Origin: Listeria ivanovii subsp. londoniensis
Lineage (GTDB): Bacteria; Bacillota; Bacilli; Lactobacillales; Listeriaceae
Reading direction: 5' to 3'
Assembly (NCBI RefSeq): GCF_000763495.1
Contig: NZ_CP009576.1
Location: 2,957,001-3,021,000, forward strand
Length of the DNA: 64,000 bases
In this document: positions 1-6,759 of the stretch, in pieces
How positions within the stretch are numbered: the stretch's first letter is position 1
Layout of the letters: each line of letters opens with the position of its first letter
Translations under genes and position numbers: made by a program
The notes under the pieces: generated by a model
Told to the model about the DNA's origin: nothing
Database searches by the model: none
What the model saw: the letters and a program-made list of their open reading frames with translations, nothing else

Positions 1-1021
1 GCATTTGTTGTTGCGCAATGTTTAAAATTTTCACAAACTCATATATTTTCAGTGAGTCAGCTCGTTTCGCTAGCGCTACAAAATCATCATCAACTAAAGC
101 TCGCTCCAAAGTTTCTTCTAAATTAGGAGCTTTTTGGTAAAGTAATACATCTCTGAAAAATACTAATAAATCTTCCACAAGTCGAACCGGATCTTTTCCT
201 TCTGCAAGTAAAGCTGTTAAGGTCGAAATCGCTTCTGCCGCATCACCATCAAAAGCCGCACTAACAAGCTTAGTAAGCAAGCCTTGTGCAACAGAACCGG
301 TAATCTCAAGCGCATCTTCTACGGTAACTTCTTCTGAACCGTAAGAAATCACTTGGTCAAGCAAGCTAAGTGCATCACGCATCCCACCTTCAGCTGCGCG
401 TGCCACAATCATCAGCGCTTTTTCATCATAAGGAATCTTTTCTTCTTTCAAAATGAATTCCAGACGTCCGATAATATCTTGTGTCGTAATCCGTTTGAAA
501 TCGAATCGTTGTACACGTGAAATAATTGTCAGTGGAAGCTTATGTGGCTCTGTCGTTGCCAAAATAAAAATGACATGTTTTGGCGGTTCTTCTAGCGTTT
601 TTAGTAGCGCATTAAACGCTCCCGTCGACAACATATGCACTTCATCAATAATATATACTTTATATTTCGCCACAGTCGGCGCATATTTCACTTTTTCCCG
701 GATATCCCGAATCTCTTCAACCCCGTTATTACTGGCAGCATCAATTTCAAGAACATCTGGTATAGAGCCATCCGTTGTTCCTTTACAAATTTCACACTCA
801 TTGCAAGGCTCCCCGTCATGACCGTGTTCACAGTTAATCGCCTTCGCAAAAATTTTCGCCGCACTTGTCTTCCCAGTCCCCCGAGGTCCCGAAAACAGAT
901 AAGCATGCGAAGTTTTATTCTGTATAATGGCATTTTTAAGCGTTTTCGTCACATGTTCCTGTCCCACAACATCCTGAAACGACTGCGGCCGAAAAACCCG
1001 ATACAAAGCCTGATACGCCAT
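1..1021 (-). CDS. dnaX: DNA polymerase III subunit gamma/tau (partial, N-terminal part)
   Basis: Clamp-loader ATPase that loads the sliding clamp for the replicative polymerase. The 340 N-terminal residues are inside the window; the C-terminus runs off the left edge. The protein begins MAYQALYRVFRP. It carries Walker A GPRGTGKTS (about residue 45), the four-Cys zinc module CEHGHDGEPCNECEIC, the DEVH Walker B (IIDEVHML) and an SRC-like sensor region (ISRVQRFDF). The ATG at 1021 is preceded by GAGGAGAG. A sigma-A promoter lies 40-70 bases upstream and overlaps the 77-bp repeat array. In Firmicutes ybaB and recR usually follow; they would lie off the left edge. Confidence 0.97.
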   Translation of the reverse strand, partial: MAYQALYRVFRPQSFQDVVGQEHVTKTLKNAIIQNKTSHAYLFSGPRGTGKTSAAKIFAKAINCEHGHDGEPCNECEICKGTTDGSIPDVLEIDAASNNGVEEIRDIREKVKYAPTVAKYKVYIIDEVHMLSTGAFNALLKTLEEPPKHVIFILATTEPHKLPLTIISRVQRFDFKRITTQDIIGRLEFILKEEKIPYDEKALMIVARAAEGGMRDALSLLDQVISYGSEEVTVEDALEITGSVAQGLLTKLVSAAFDGDAAEAISTLTALLAEGKDPVRLVEDLLVFFRDVLLYQKAPNLEETLERALVDDDFVALAKRADSLKIYEFVKILNIAQQQM

Positions 1022-1059
1022 TTGCCACTCTCCTCACCTGAAACCTTTTTAGTAGTTTT

Positions 1060-1088
1060 ATTATAACGTATTGTTGAAGAAGTTTCAA
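1060..1088 (-). promoter_or_regulatory. dnaX sigma-A promoter, -35 box inside tandem repeat copy 1
   Basis: On the minus strand TTGAAA (1088-1083), a 17-bp spacer and TATAAT (1065-1060) form a near-consensus promoter about 40 bases before the dnaX ATG. The TTGAAA is the end of the first 77-bp repeat unit, while the TATAAT lies in unique sequence. Internal repeat copies carry the same TTGAAA but have no TATAAT at the right distance. Confidence 0.75.
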
Positions 1089-1695
1089 AACGTTGTTTGT
1101 TTTGATTTACTTCTTCAATATAGATCCGAGCAAAGCGAGGATTTAATCCTTCGTGGAAGTTTCAAAACGTTGTTTGTTTTGATTTACTTCTTCAATATAG
1201 ATCCGAGCAAAGCGAGGATTTAATCCTTCGTGGAAGTTTCAAAACGTTGTTTGTTTTGATTTACTTCTTCAATATAGATCCGAGCAAAGCAAGGATTTAA
1301 TCCTTCGTGGAAGTTTCAAAACGTTGTTTGTTTTAATCTACTTCTTCAATATAGATCCGAGCAAAGCGAGGATTTAATCCTTCGTGGAAGTTTCAAAACG
1401 TTGTTTGTTTTGATTTACTTCTTCAATATAGATCCGAACAAAGCGAGGATTTAATCCTTCCCAAAACTTTCAAAACGTACTTTGCTTTGATTTACTTCTT
1501 CAATATAGATCCGAACAAAGCGAGGATTTAATCCTTCCCAAAACTTTCAAAACGTTGTTTGTTTTAATCTACTTCTTCAATATAGATCCGAACAAAGCGA
1601 GGATTTAATCCTTCCCAAAACTTTCAAAACGTACTTTGCTTTGATTTACTTCTTCAATATAAATCTGAGCATCGCAATGATTTAATCCTTAAGCC
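1080..1695. repeat. Eight-copy 77-bp tandem repeat (minisatellite) upstream of dnaX
   Basis: Units begin at 1080, 1157, 1234, 1311, 1388, 1465, 1542 and 1619, an exact 77-bp period. Copies 1-5 are almost identical; copies 6-8 diverge at the junction (CCAAAAC instead of CGTGGAAG) and the last is most worn. Each unit holds two possible hairpins: TCAAAAC-N7-GTTTTGA, and TAGATCC...GGATTTA closing a short GC stem. There are no spacers and no open frame, so this is neither CRISPR nor coding repeat. Copy number is likely to vary between strains. Confidence 0.95.
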
Positions 1696-1714
1696 TAACA
1701 AAATTACGCTATCC

Positions 1715-1750
1715 CCAAAAAAAGAACCAGACTCCCAAAAGCCCGATTCT
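1715..1750 (-). terminator. Rho-independent terminator of the PTS operon
   Basis: On the minus strand GAATCGGGC pairs with GTCTGGTTC (nine pairs including G-U pairs, eight-base loop) and is followed by a run of seven T. It sits just after the stop codon of the DUF3284-like gene and separates the operon from the repeat array. Confidence 0.85.
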
Positions 1751-1759
1751 CATTTCTAT

Positions 1760-2224
1760 CTACTCTTCACTTTTCGCCGCTAACTTCTCTTGCTTCTTCT
1801 TACTTTCATCAATAACCGAAAGCTCAATTGATTTCAGCAAGTTTTTGACGCGTTTCTTACGGAAAAATCCAAACATAAAACCAACAATAATATTATTCAT
1901 TTTATTTAATGCTTTCTCTGTTTCAATTAATTCATTATATGTCACTTCACATGTCGTTTCGCTTGTAGATTTTATTGTATAAGTTGTTGTATGTGTATTC
2001 ACTCGGCTACTTGTTTCAAATTGATAAAGTTCGTAAGGTTTCACTTGAACAATTTTGGTTGTTGCAAGGGCGCCATTAGACATTGTTCTTTGATATTTGT
2101 GTCCTTCTAATTTATGCCTTTGAACCGTTTTTCCAGTAGCATTTTTCACATCATAAATCGCTGAGCTGACGATGGTATCAAAACACTCTTTTTGGGATAT
2201 ATACAATTTCTGAGTTACATTCAC
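1760..2224 (-). CDS. DUF3284-like protein of the PTS operon
   Basis: A 154-aa protein of unknown function. It resembles the DUF3284 family that often sits beside lactose/cellobiose PTS genes (recognised by eye, not by search). A single hydrophobic stretch (IIVGFMFGFF, about 110-120) followed by FRKKRVK suggests a membrane-edge helix. The C-terminus is Lys-rich. The start is GTG at 2224, overlapping the stop of the preceding gene, with GAAGGAG 11 bases upstream; no other start fits. Last gene of a four-gene transcript, followed directly by a terminator. Confidence 0.8.
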   Translation of the reverse strand: MNVTQKLYISQKECFDTIVSSAIYDVKNATGKTVQRHKLEGHKYQRTMSNGALATTKIVQVKPYELYQFETSSRVNTHTTTYTIKSTSETTCEVTYNELIETEKALNKMNNIIVGFMFGFFRKKRVKNLLKSIELSVIDESKKKQEKLAAKSEE

Positions 2225-2424
2225 TTTTCAATCGACTCCTTCTTATTCTTTTCTTTCTTATCTTTGCGCAGTTTTAGCACGATAAAAAGGCAACCAATCA
2301 AAACAACCACAAGTCCGGTAACTAAAATAGGTACATTAGCCATCCCATCTTTTCCATAAGAAGGACTAAACATAATAATAATAAGACCAATACTAATTAT
2401 AAATAGTGCATTAACAATTTTCAT
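2221..2424 (-). CDS. Small two-helix membrane protein, PTS operon
   Basis: A 67-aa protein beginning MKIVNALFIIS with two hydrophobic segments (about 5-20 and 33-52) and a strongly basic tail (KLRKDKKEKNKKE). Function unknown. Its frame also opens with a TTG at 2430 that overlaps the upstream stop codon, so translation may be coupled either way. The end overlaps the GTG of the next gene by four bases. Position between PTS genes suggests a role accessory to sugar uptake, but nothing in the sequence shows what. Confidence 0.75.
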   Translation of the reverse strand: MKIVNALFIISIGLIIIMFSPSYGKDGMANVPILVTGLVVVLIGCLFIVLKLRKDKKEKNKKESIEK

Positions 2425-2426
2425 TT

Positions 2427-2648
2427 TCAACCCACACTAACTTGGAAATAGAGTACAGAGCCTATTTCAGTTGCTTTTATTGTTTCTTTGGCGATTTTTG
2501 CTGCTTTTTCTTCGTCCTCGATGTTGGTTTCAAAAGTCAGTTTCATACCTTGCTCAGCTATTTTTTTAAAAGTTACACCGTCTTTATCGTATGTTTCTAG
2601 TAATTCAGTAATATACTCTCGTTTCATTGGGCAATTAAGAATAATCAT
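2427..2648 (-). CDS. Small conserved hypothetical protein, PTS operon
   Basis: A 73-aa soluble protein (starts MIILNCPMKREYITELLE) with an alternating alpha/beta look and no membrane segment or signal. The RBS is a full AGGAGG eight bases before the ATG. It follows the PTS IIC gene after a 130-bp gap that contains an imperfect stem-loop without a T-run. I do not recognise the family. The acidic helix around EDEEKAAKIAKETIKA could be a partner-binding surface, which is only a guess. Confidence 0.75.
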   Translation of the reverse strand: MIILNCPMKREYITELLETYDKDGVTFKKIAEQGMKLTFETNIEDEEKAAKIAKETIKATEIGSVLYFQVSVG

Positions 2649-2733
2649 TTAAAAAACCTCCTCTTATATAGTTTAACTTTATCTCTTCTGACTTGCAATG
2701 AATAAAAATGGTGCAGGAATTCCTACATGATAT

Positions 2734-2762
2734 ACTGACTAGGCACAACAGAATGCACCTAG
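2734..2762 (-). promoter_or_regulatory. Intercistronic stem-loop after PTS IIC
   Basis: Minus-strand CTAGGTGCA can pair with TGTGCCTAG (nine pairs, two G-U) but no T-run follows. It lies between the PTS IIC gene and the three small downstream genes, so it may set mRNA stability or lower downstream expression rather than terminate. Confidence 0.5.
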
Positions 2763-2780
2763 CCAGAAACTTGTTTTTTT

Positions 2781-4145
2781 CTAAGCTTTCATCTCTTCTT
2801 CTGGTACACCAACCCGATTTGCGGTAATAACAAATGGTACCCAAATTAAGAAGGCGACGACCATATTTATGAGTGAAATCACCGGTGCCATCCAGTCTCC
2901 TCCAGTTGCTAGGAATGAATTCAAGAGTGGTGGCATTACCCAAACTACAGCAATCTTAACTGGCCCAACCAGTCCAAGAGTTGTTGCAAAGTAAGCAATA
3001 GTAACCATTACCATTGGTGCAATAAGGAATGGAATTAGGTAGATCGTATTTAATACAATCGGTAAACCAAACATAATTGGTTCATTGATATTAAATATCC
3101 CCGGAGCAAGTGACAATTTGGCCACTGTTCGTGCATCCGCTCGTTTCGAGAACATTAGTAAAGCAATAATCAGTACGAGTGTTCCGCCTGATCCACCCAT
3201 CCATACGTAAGCATCGAAAGAGCCACGTACCCATTCGAATGGTAATTTAACACCTTCTTGTGCTGCACTAATATTTTGCAGCTGTGCCGTACCCCAAAGT
3301 GATTCTAAAACTGGCGCAAGAACGTTTGGTCCATGAATACCGAAGAACCATAGTAATTGAACAAGGAACGTAACTAATAAAACAGCCCCATACCCTTGCG
3401 AAAGTGATAACAGTGGCTCTTGAATTGTTTTAGAAATCCACGTAATAACATCCATATTAGTGATTTTGAAGAATGCCCAGTCAATAATACCCACTACATA
3501 AAGCGCCACAAGTGCAGGAATAATCGCTGCAAATGCTTTACTTACTGCCGGTGGAACAGTATCTGGCATTTTAATAATAATATTTCTACGCATTAGTTTC
3601 GCGTAAATAATAGTTGAAATAAAACCGAAAATCATTGCAGTAAACAAACCTGTCCCATTTACTTGACTAAGGCTAAAGAACCCATAAATCCCAGCAAATT
3701 CTTTTGGTAGTGTATTGACATCAAAATTAGCATTAGCAGCGGCAATTGCACCTTTTACTGCATCTAAGCTAACAGTAACAGTTAAGTTCATGACAAAAGC
3801 AGCAAGTGATACTAGCCCCCCAGCTAGACGATCCACTTCATACACTTTTGATAAATTGTATCCTAGTGAAAAAGCAAAAATAATCGAAACAATTGCAAGT
3901 GTCCCATTATATACGTATCCATTAACTTCGATCAGCGGTTGCATTGCTGTAACAAAGCCTGTCCATCCCCAGTCAGTTGGAAAATCTCTGAAAAAGGCAT
4001 TTAAAAGTACTGCAATCGAACCAGCCATTGTGATTGGCATTGTTGAAATAAATGCATCACGCAAAGCAACTAAATGTTTTTGCGAACCAATTTTCGCAGC
4101 TACTGGTACAAAATACTTTTCTAAAAATGCTGTTAATCCATTCAT
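2781..4145 (-). CDS. PTS cellobiose/lactose-family transporter subunit IIC
   Basis: Membrane channel component of a phosphotransferase system that imports a beta-glucoside while it is phosphorylated. The 454-aa protein has about ten hydrophobic segments and the family signatures FFGIHGPN (about residue 265) and NEPIMFGLPIVLN (about 345), which hold the conserved His and Glu of the sugar site. The true start is the ATG at 4145 because the longer frame would place GGGAGGAT inside the coding sequence. No IIA or IIB gene is present, so those parts must come from elsewhere. The operon is driven by a sigma-54 promoter. Cellobiose is a family inference. Confidence 0.93.
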   Translation of the reverse strand: MNGLTAFLEKYFVPVAAKIGSQKHLVALRDAFISTMPITMAGSIAVLLNAFFRDFPTDWGWTGFVTAMQPLIEVNGYVYNGTLAIVSIIFAFSLGYNLSKVYEVDRLAGGLVSLAAFVMNLTVTVSLDAVKGAIAAANANFDVNTLPKEFAGIYGFFSLSQVNGTGLFTAMIFGFISTIIYAKLMRRNIIIKMPDTVPPAVSKAFAAIIPALVALYVVGIIDWAFFKITNMDVITWISKTIQEPLLSLSQGYGAVLLVTFLVQLLWFFGIHGPNVLAPVLESLWGTAQLQNISAAQEGVKLPFEWVRGSFDAYVWMGGSGGTLVLIIALLMFSKRADARTVAKLSLAPGIFNINEPIMFGLPIVLNTIYLIPFLIAPMVMVTIAYFATTLGLVGPVKIAVVWVMPPLLNSFLATGGDWMAPVISLINMVVAFLIWVPFVITANRVGVPEEEMKA

Positions 4146-4375
4146 ATTATATCCTCCCATTTTTCCTTTTTATTTATCGCTCATCTCTTGAAACCAAATA
4201 TAATTTCTATGTATATATCCCCTTTAAGCTAGTCAGCTATATCTGTTCACTTTATTTTTCACAATCCCCATTACGAAAAATAAATCAGATGGAACCTTTG
4301 CACACCTCGTGAAATTGTGGGAGTCCTCCTCTCCGCTTCATGATAAGGCTTACATTTAGATTCACCTTATTTTAT

Positions 4376-4392
4376 TGCAATTTCTGTGCCAA
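4376..4392 (-). promoter_or_regulatory. Sigma-54 (RpoN) -24/-12 promoter of the PTS operon
   Basis: Minus strand reads TTGGCAC, five bases, TTGCA, which matches the sigma-54 consensus with the invariant GG and GC. The transcript would start near 4364, giving a leader of about 220 bases before the IIC start codon. RpoN with LevR/CelR-type activators controls several PTS operons in Listeria. No activator gene is in the window. Confidence 0.85.
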
Positions 4393-4460
4393 CTCTCTAA
4401 AACATTCCAAGGCTACAAAAATGACTTGCGCATAGCATCTTTGCCCCTCAAAAACAAGGC

Positions 4461-4512
4461 TTACACACATAACTAAAAAACTGTGTAAGTAAGCGCTAAC
4501 ATTACACAGTTT
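4461..4512. promoter_or_regulatory. Upstream activator array: three TTACACA half-sites in alternating orientation, with embedded cre-like box
   Basis: TTACACA at 4461-4467, TGTGTAA at 4482-4488 and TTACACA at 4502-4508 are spaced 21 and 20 bases apart, two helical turns. The second and third form an 11-bp perfect inverted repeat (AAACTGTGTAA / TTACACAGTTT, 4478-4488 and 4502-4512). The array is 70-120 bp upstream of the -24 box, the usual place for an enhancer bound by a sigma-54 activator. The sequence AGTAAGCGCTAACA (4488-4501) also matches the CcpA cre consensus with one mismatch. It could equally serve the rightward gene at 4590. Confidence 0.65.
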
Positions 4513-4515
4513 CAG

Positions 4516-4551
4516 TAAATTTATACTTAATCATTTTTGTGTTATAATGAG
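4516..4551 (+). promoter_or_regulatory. Sigma-A promoter for the 54-aa small protein
   Basis: TATAAT at about 4545-4550 with a weak TTTATA 17 bases upstream. It begins directly after the inverted repeat 4478-4512, so whatever binds there could also act on this gene. Confidence 0.55.
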
Positions 4552-4589
4552 CATAAAGCAAGTAATACGAATAGTTTGAGGTGATATTT

Positions 4590-4754
4590 ATGGCTGTTAA
4601 ACGCGACATGCCGGAAGAATCTAAAAATAGCAAGGTGGTTAAAAAAGAACATTTTTCAATTGTTTTTCCGGATGATATCAAAGTGCCAAAAAGTGAACAG
4701 GAATTGGAAGAAGAAAAAGCAGAAAATAAATCAGCACAGGATGAAACAAATTGA
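4590..4754 (+). CDS. Small acidic protein, 54 aa, unknown function
   Basis: Frame MAVKRDMPEESKNSK... ends ...DETN. It is preceded by GAGGTG seven bases before the ATG and by a TATAAT box about 40 bases upstream. The first half is basic, the second strongly acidic (EQELEEEKAEN), with no membrane segment. It is too short for common ORF cut-offs. It is divergent from the PTS operon and shares its upstream array. No function can be inferred. Confidence 0.7.
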   Translation: MAVKRDMPEESKNSKVVKKEHFSIVFPDDIKVPKSEQELEEEKAENKSAQDETN

Positions 4755-4774
4755 TGGATAAAAAATACCCTTTA

Positions 4775-4869
4775 GACAAAATGAATGAATCATGCTATAA
4801 TTTTAAAACAGTGAACATTACAAGTTAGACGTAGGAACCATCTGGACAGGTGGTTTCTACGTCTTTTTT
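4775..4869 (+). ncRNA. Short transcript or attenuator: strong promoter followed by terminator hairpin
   Basis: TTAGAC, 18 bases, TATAAT (4795-4800) is a good sigma-A promoter. Only about 20 bases past its start site begins a stem (AGACGTAGGAACCATC pairing with GGTGGTTTCTACGTCT, 4827-4863) followed by TTTTTT. RNA made here would be about 60 nt unless it reads through into the DUF2798-like gene 36 bases later. I know no riboswitch class that it fits. Confidence 0.55.
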
Positions 4870-4905
4870 GCGTCTACTGATGATAAAAAAGATAGGAGCA
4901 AGAAA

Positions 4906-5377
4906 ATGAATCAAGATTTACGCTTACCACAAAACAATAAAGAAGGACTTTTATACGGTGTCATTATTTGTAGCATTACAGCATTTCTAATGACTACGGT
5001 AAACACTTACCTACAAATTCGAATAGTAAATACCGATTTACTTATATCAATTCTAAAGTTATTCCCATTATTCTTTATTGTTGCGATGCTATTAGAAAAT
5101 TTTCTTATTAGTCACTTCTCCAGAAAAATGGTAACTAAATATATGGATGCAAGCGACAGTTTTAATGCTTATATTCTTTTTTCCGTTTTATTTACCGTTT
5201 TGGGAATGTCTTTTTGCATGACATTTATTGGTGATTTTATTGGTCACGGGTTTGTTATGGAAGAAGGCCTATTATCCAGATTTTTTAGTGCCTGGCCAAG
5301 GAATTTTTATAGTGCTTTTTATTGAGCTAATCATCGCACAACCACTTGCAAGAAATGTCATGTCTATCCTTCATTAA
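4906..5377 (+). pseudogene. DUF2798-like membrane protein gene, frameshifted near the 3' end
   Basis: The open frame gives 139 aa ending ...SAWPRNFYSAFY. Removing one T from the five-T run after codon AAT (near 5304-5308) restores ...RNFIVLFIELIIAQPLARN and a stop at 5377, for 156 aa in all. The restored end contains the last membrane helix and the AQP motif expected for the DUF2798-like family, so the intact frame is very likely ancestral. Four hydrophobic segments in total. RBS GGAG seven bases before ATG. It could be a true mutation, a sequencing slip or slippage at the T-run. Convergent with the next gene across a terminator. Confidence 0.7.
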
Positions 5378-5381
5378 GGAT

Positions 5382-5410
5382 AAAAAGTGCACCCGCTATG
5401 GATGCACTTT
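5382..5410 (-). terminator. Terminator of the membrane-anchored gene at 5413
   Basis: AAAGTGCA and TGCACTTT arms with a GC-rich top pair around GCTAT; on the minus strand a T-run follows. It probably also stops rightward transcription from the DUF2798-like gene. Confidence 0.75.
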
Positions 5411-5412
5411 CG

Positions 5413-6054
5413 TTATTTAATAGAGAAAATAACCATTTTTTTATCATCATCAATCCGCACATTAACATCCATTCCAAGTTTATCCTTGAATAACGCTGTA
5501 ATATCTAAATAATCATCATAGCTTCCGATATCACTTTTTTCGTAGCCTTGTAAAATGGTTGGTTTAATGCGAACGATATAATCATCTGTTGAGGTTTCTT
5601 CCGGGTTGTAAGTATAAATTTTCTTCCCATTCTTATCGAAAAAATCGTATGTTGCATAGGATTCATCCTTCGTCATATAGACATCTTTCTGCGTCACATA
5701 GGCGTTATCGGCAACACTGTAATCCATTAGACCGGAATAATACTTGTTAGTAGATGGTTCATTTATTTCATACTGTTTATAAGCTAGCCTAAATAAATAA
5801 TCGATATTATAATAACTGTTCACGCGGAAATAAAAATGTTTATCCTCTGATTTCTTGTCTATTCCAATATCTGTTGTACTAATTGGAAACACTTCATATA
5901 GTTTACCATCTATTTCGTAGGCGACATCATATTTATCAAATACTTCTTGGCGTTGAAAAAAACCAAACATAATTGCCAAAATGACAAGTATCCCTACCAA
6001 AACTGCGACAATTAGCGCTGGCAACCATTTCTTTTTTGTTTTTAGTTGTTGCAT
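5413..6054 (-). CDS. Membrane-anchored extracytoplasmic protein, unknown function
   Basis: About 213 aa. Basic N-terminus (QLKTKKKW) then one hydrophobic segment (about 13-33), then a hydrophilic, Tyr/Asp-rich domain that should lie outside the cell. No Cys lipobox, no known motif. I prefer the second ATG (6054), since AAAGG lies nine bases before it but directly abuts the first ATG (6063). Monocistronic with its own terminator. Not recognised; probably a conserved Listeria hypothetical. Confidence 0.8.
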   Translation of the reverse strand: MQQLKTKKKWLPALIVAVLVGILVILAIMFGFFQRQEVFDKYDVAYEIDGKLYEVFPISTTDIGIDKKSEDKHFYFRVNSYYNIDYLFRLAYKQYEINEPSTNKYYSGLMDYSVADNAYVTQKDVYMTKDESYATYDFFDKNGKKIYTYNPEETSTDDYIVRIKPTILQGYEKSDIGSYDDYLDITALFKDKLGMDVNVRIDDDKKMVIFSIK

Positions 6055-6153
6055 TATTTTCATCCTTTGTTATGAATTACGTTACTTATCCTATATTGTA
6101 CCAGTTTATATACTATTATACATTATTTTTCTGCAATAGATTTCGATTTCACT

Positions 6154-6190
6154 AAAAAAGACTACTTCGCGCTGAGCAAAATAGTCTTTT
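6154..6190 (-). terminator. Terminator of the SRP RNA
   Basis: Minus-strand stem AAAGACTA...TAGTCTTT with an inner GC/GC pair, followed by a T-run. It lies 15 bases beyond the predicted 3' end of the RNA. Confidence 0.85.
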
Positions 6191-6204
6191 AATATATTTA
6201 AAAT

Positions 6205-6476
6205 TAGTGTCGCGCACCTCACATCGACATGCAATCACCTGCGTTACCCTGATAGTTAGCTCGGGCCAGGCAACCTCGCGGCACATGAGAAGCACTGATT
6301 AATGCTGCTTCCTTCCGGACCTGACATGGTTCACAGGTTCTCATTGCGCAAGACCCAACCTTCAACACCACTTGTCAAGGGCAGACCAAACAATTACGAT
6401 GCCTCAAGTGAGGAATTCAACCCCGCTAGAGCGGATTGCGGGTTACAGGGCGCCGCTACCTCCCCGTCTAGCACGA
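6205..6476 (-). ncRNA. ffs: Signal recognition particle RNA, large (scRNA) type
   Basis: Minus strand carries the universal domain IV core, with TCAGGTCCGGAAGGAAGCAG (GGAA tetraloop and the asymmetric internal loop for Ffh), and the Alu-type 5' domain beginning GTGCTAGACGGGGAGGTAGC. About 270 nt, as in Bacillus scRNA. The RNA joins Ffh to target ribosomes to the membrane. Exact ends are estimated; Bacillus scRNA is processed from a longer precursor. In Bacillus the gene sits between tadA and dnaX; here both neighbours are still within 11 kb. Confidence 0.96.
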
Positions 6477-6598
6477 CAAATTTGCTACCAATAATTAGTT
6501 CGCAAAACAAAAAACATTTAGCCTAAACTCTGAAAAGAGCTCAATTACTAGTGTACCTTTTTCATATGAAAAGTGCAAGTAGAAACTCGGGAAATTTT

Positions 6599-6694
6599 TT
6601 AACGTAAGTAAAAACTCATGATCGCGGCAACTATTGTTCCAACTACACAAATACCTACTAATGTTAAGGCAATCCATACTATTTTCTTATTCAC
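6599..6694 (-). CDS. Small single-helix membrane protein, about 31 aa
   Basis: Frame NKKIVWIALTLVGICVVGTI... ends ...SFYLR. It is one hydrophobic helix flanked by KK at the start and R at the end, a typical small membrane protein. GGGGGAG lies six bases before a GTG (6694); the in-frame ATG at 6700 touches the Shine-Dalgarno and is less likely. An extended -10 (TGATATAAT) on the minus strand near 6743 gives a start site about 35 bases upstream. Function unknown. Confidence 0.65.
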   Translation of the reverse strand: MNKKIVWIALTLVGICVVGTIVAAIMSFYLR

Positions 6695-6737
6695 GTTCAT
6701 CTCCCCCTTACTTCACATTTTCGCTTTTCTTTTAGTG

Positions 6738-6746
6738 ATTATATCA
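6738..6746 (-). promoter_or_regulatory. Extended -10 promoter for the 31-aa membrane protein
   Basis: Minus strand TGATATAAT, an extended -10 element, without a clear -35. It lies just after the gluconate kinase stop codon and suggests separate transcription of the small gene. Confidence 0.5.
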
Positions 6747-6759
6747 TGAAATGGAAAAT

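Noticed and set aside
1080-1695. CRISPR array
   Set aside because: The units are tandem with no spacers; all 77 bases repeat.
6302-6526. 74-aa open frame on the plus strand
   Set aside because: It is antisense to the SRP RNA and has no ribosome site.
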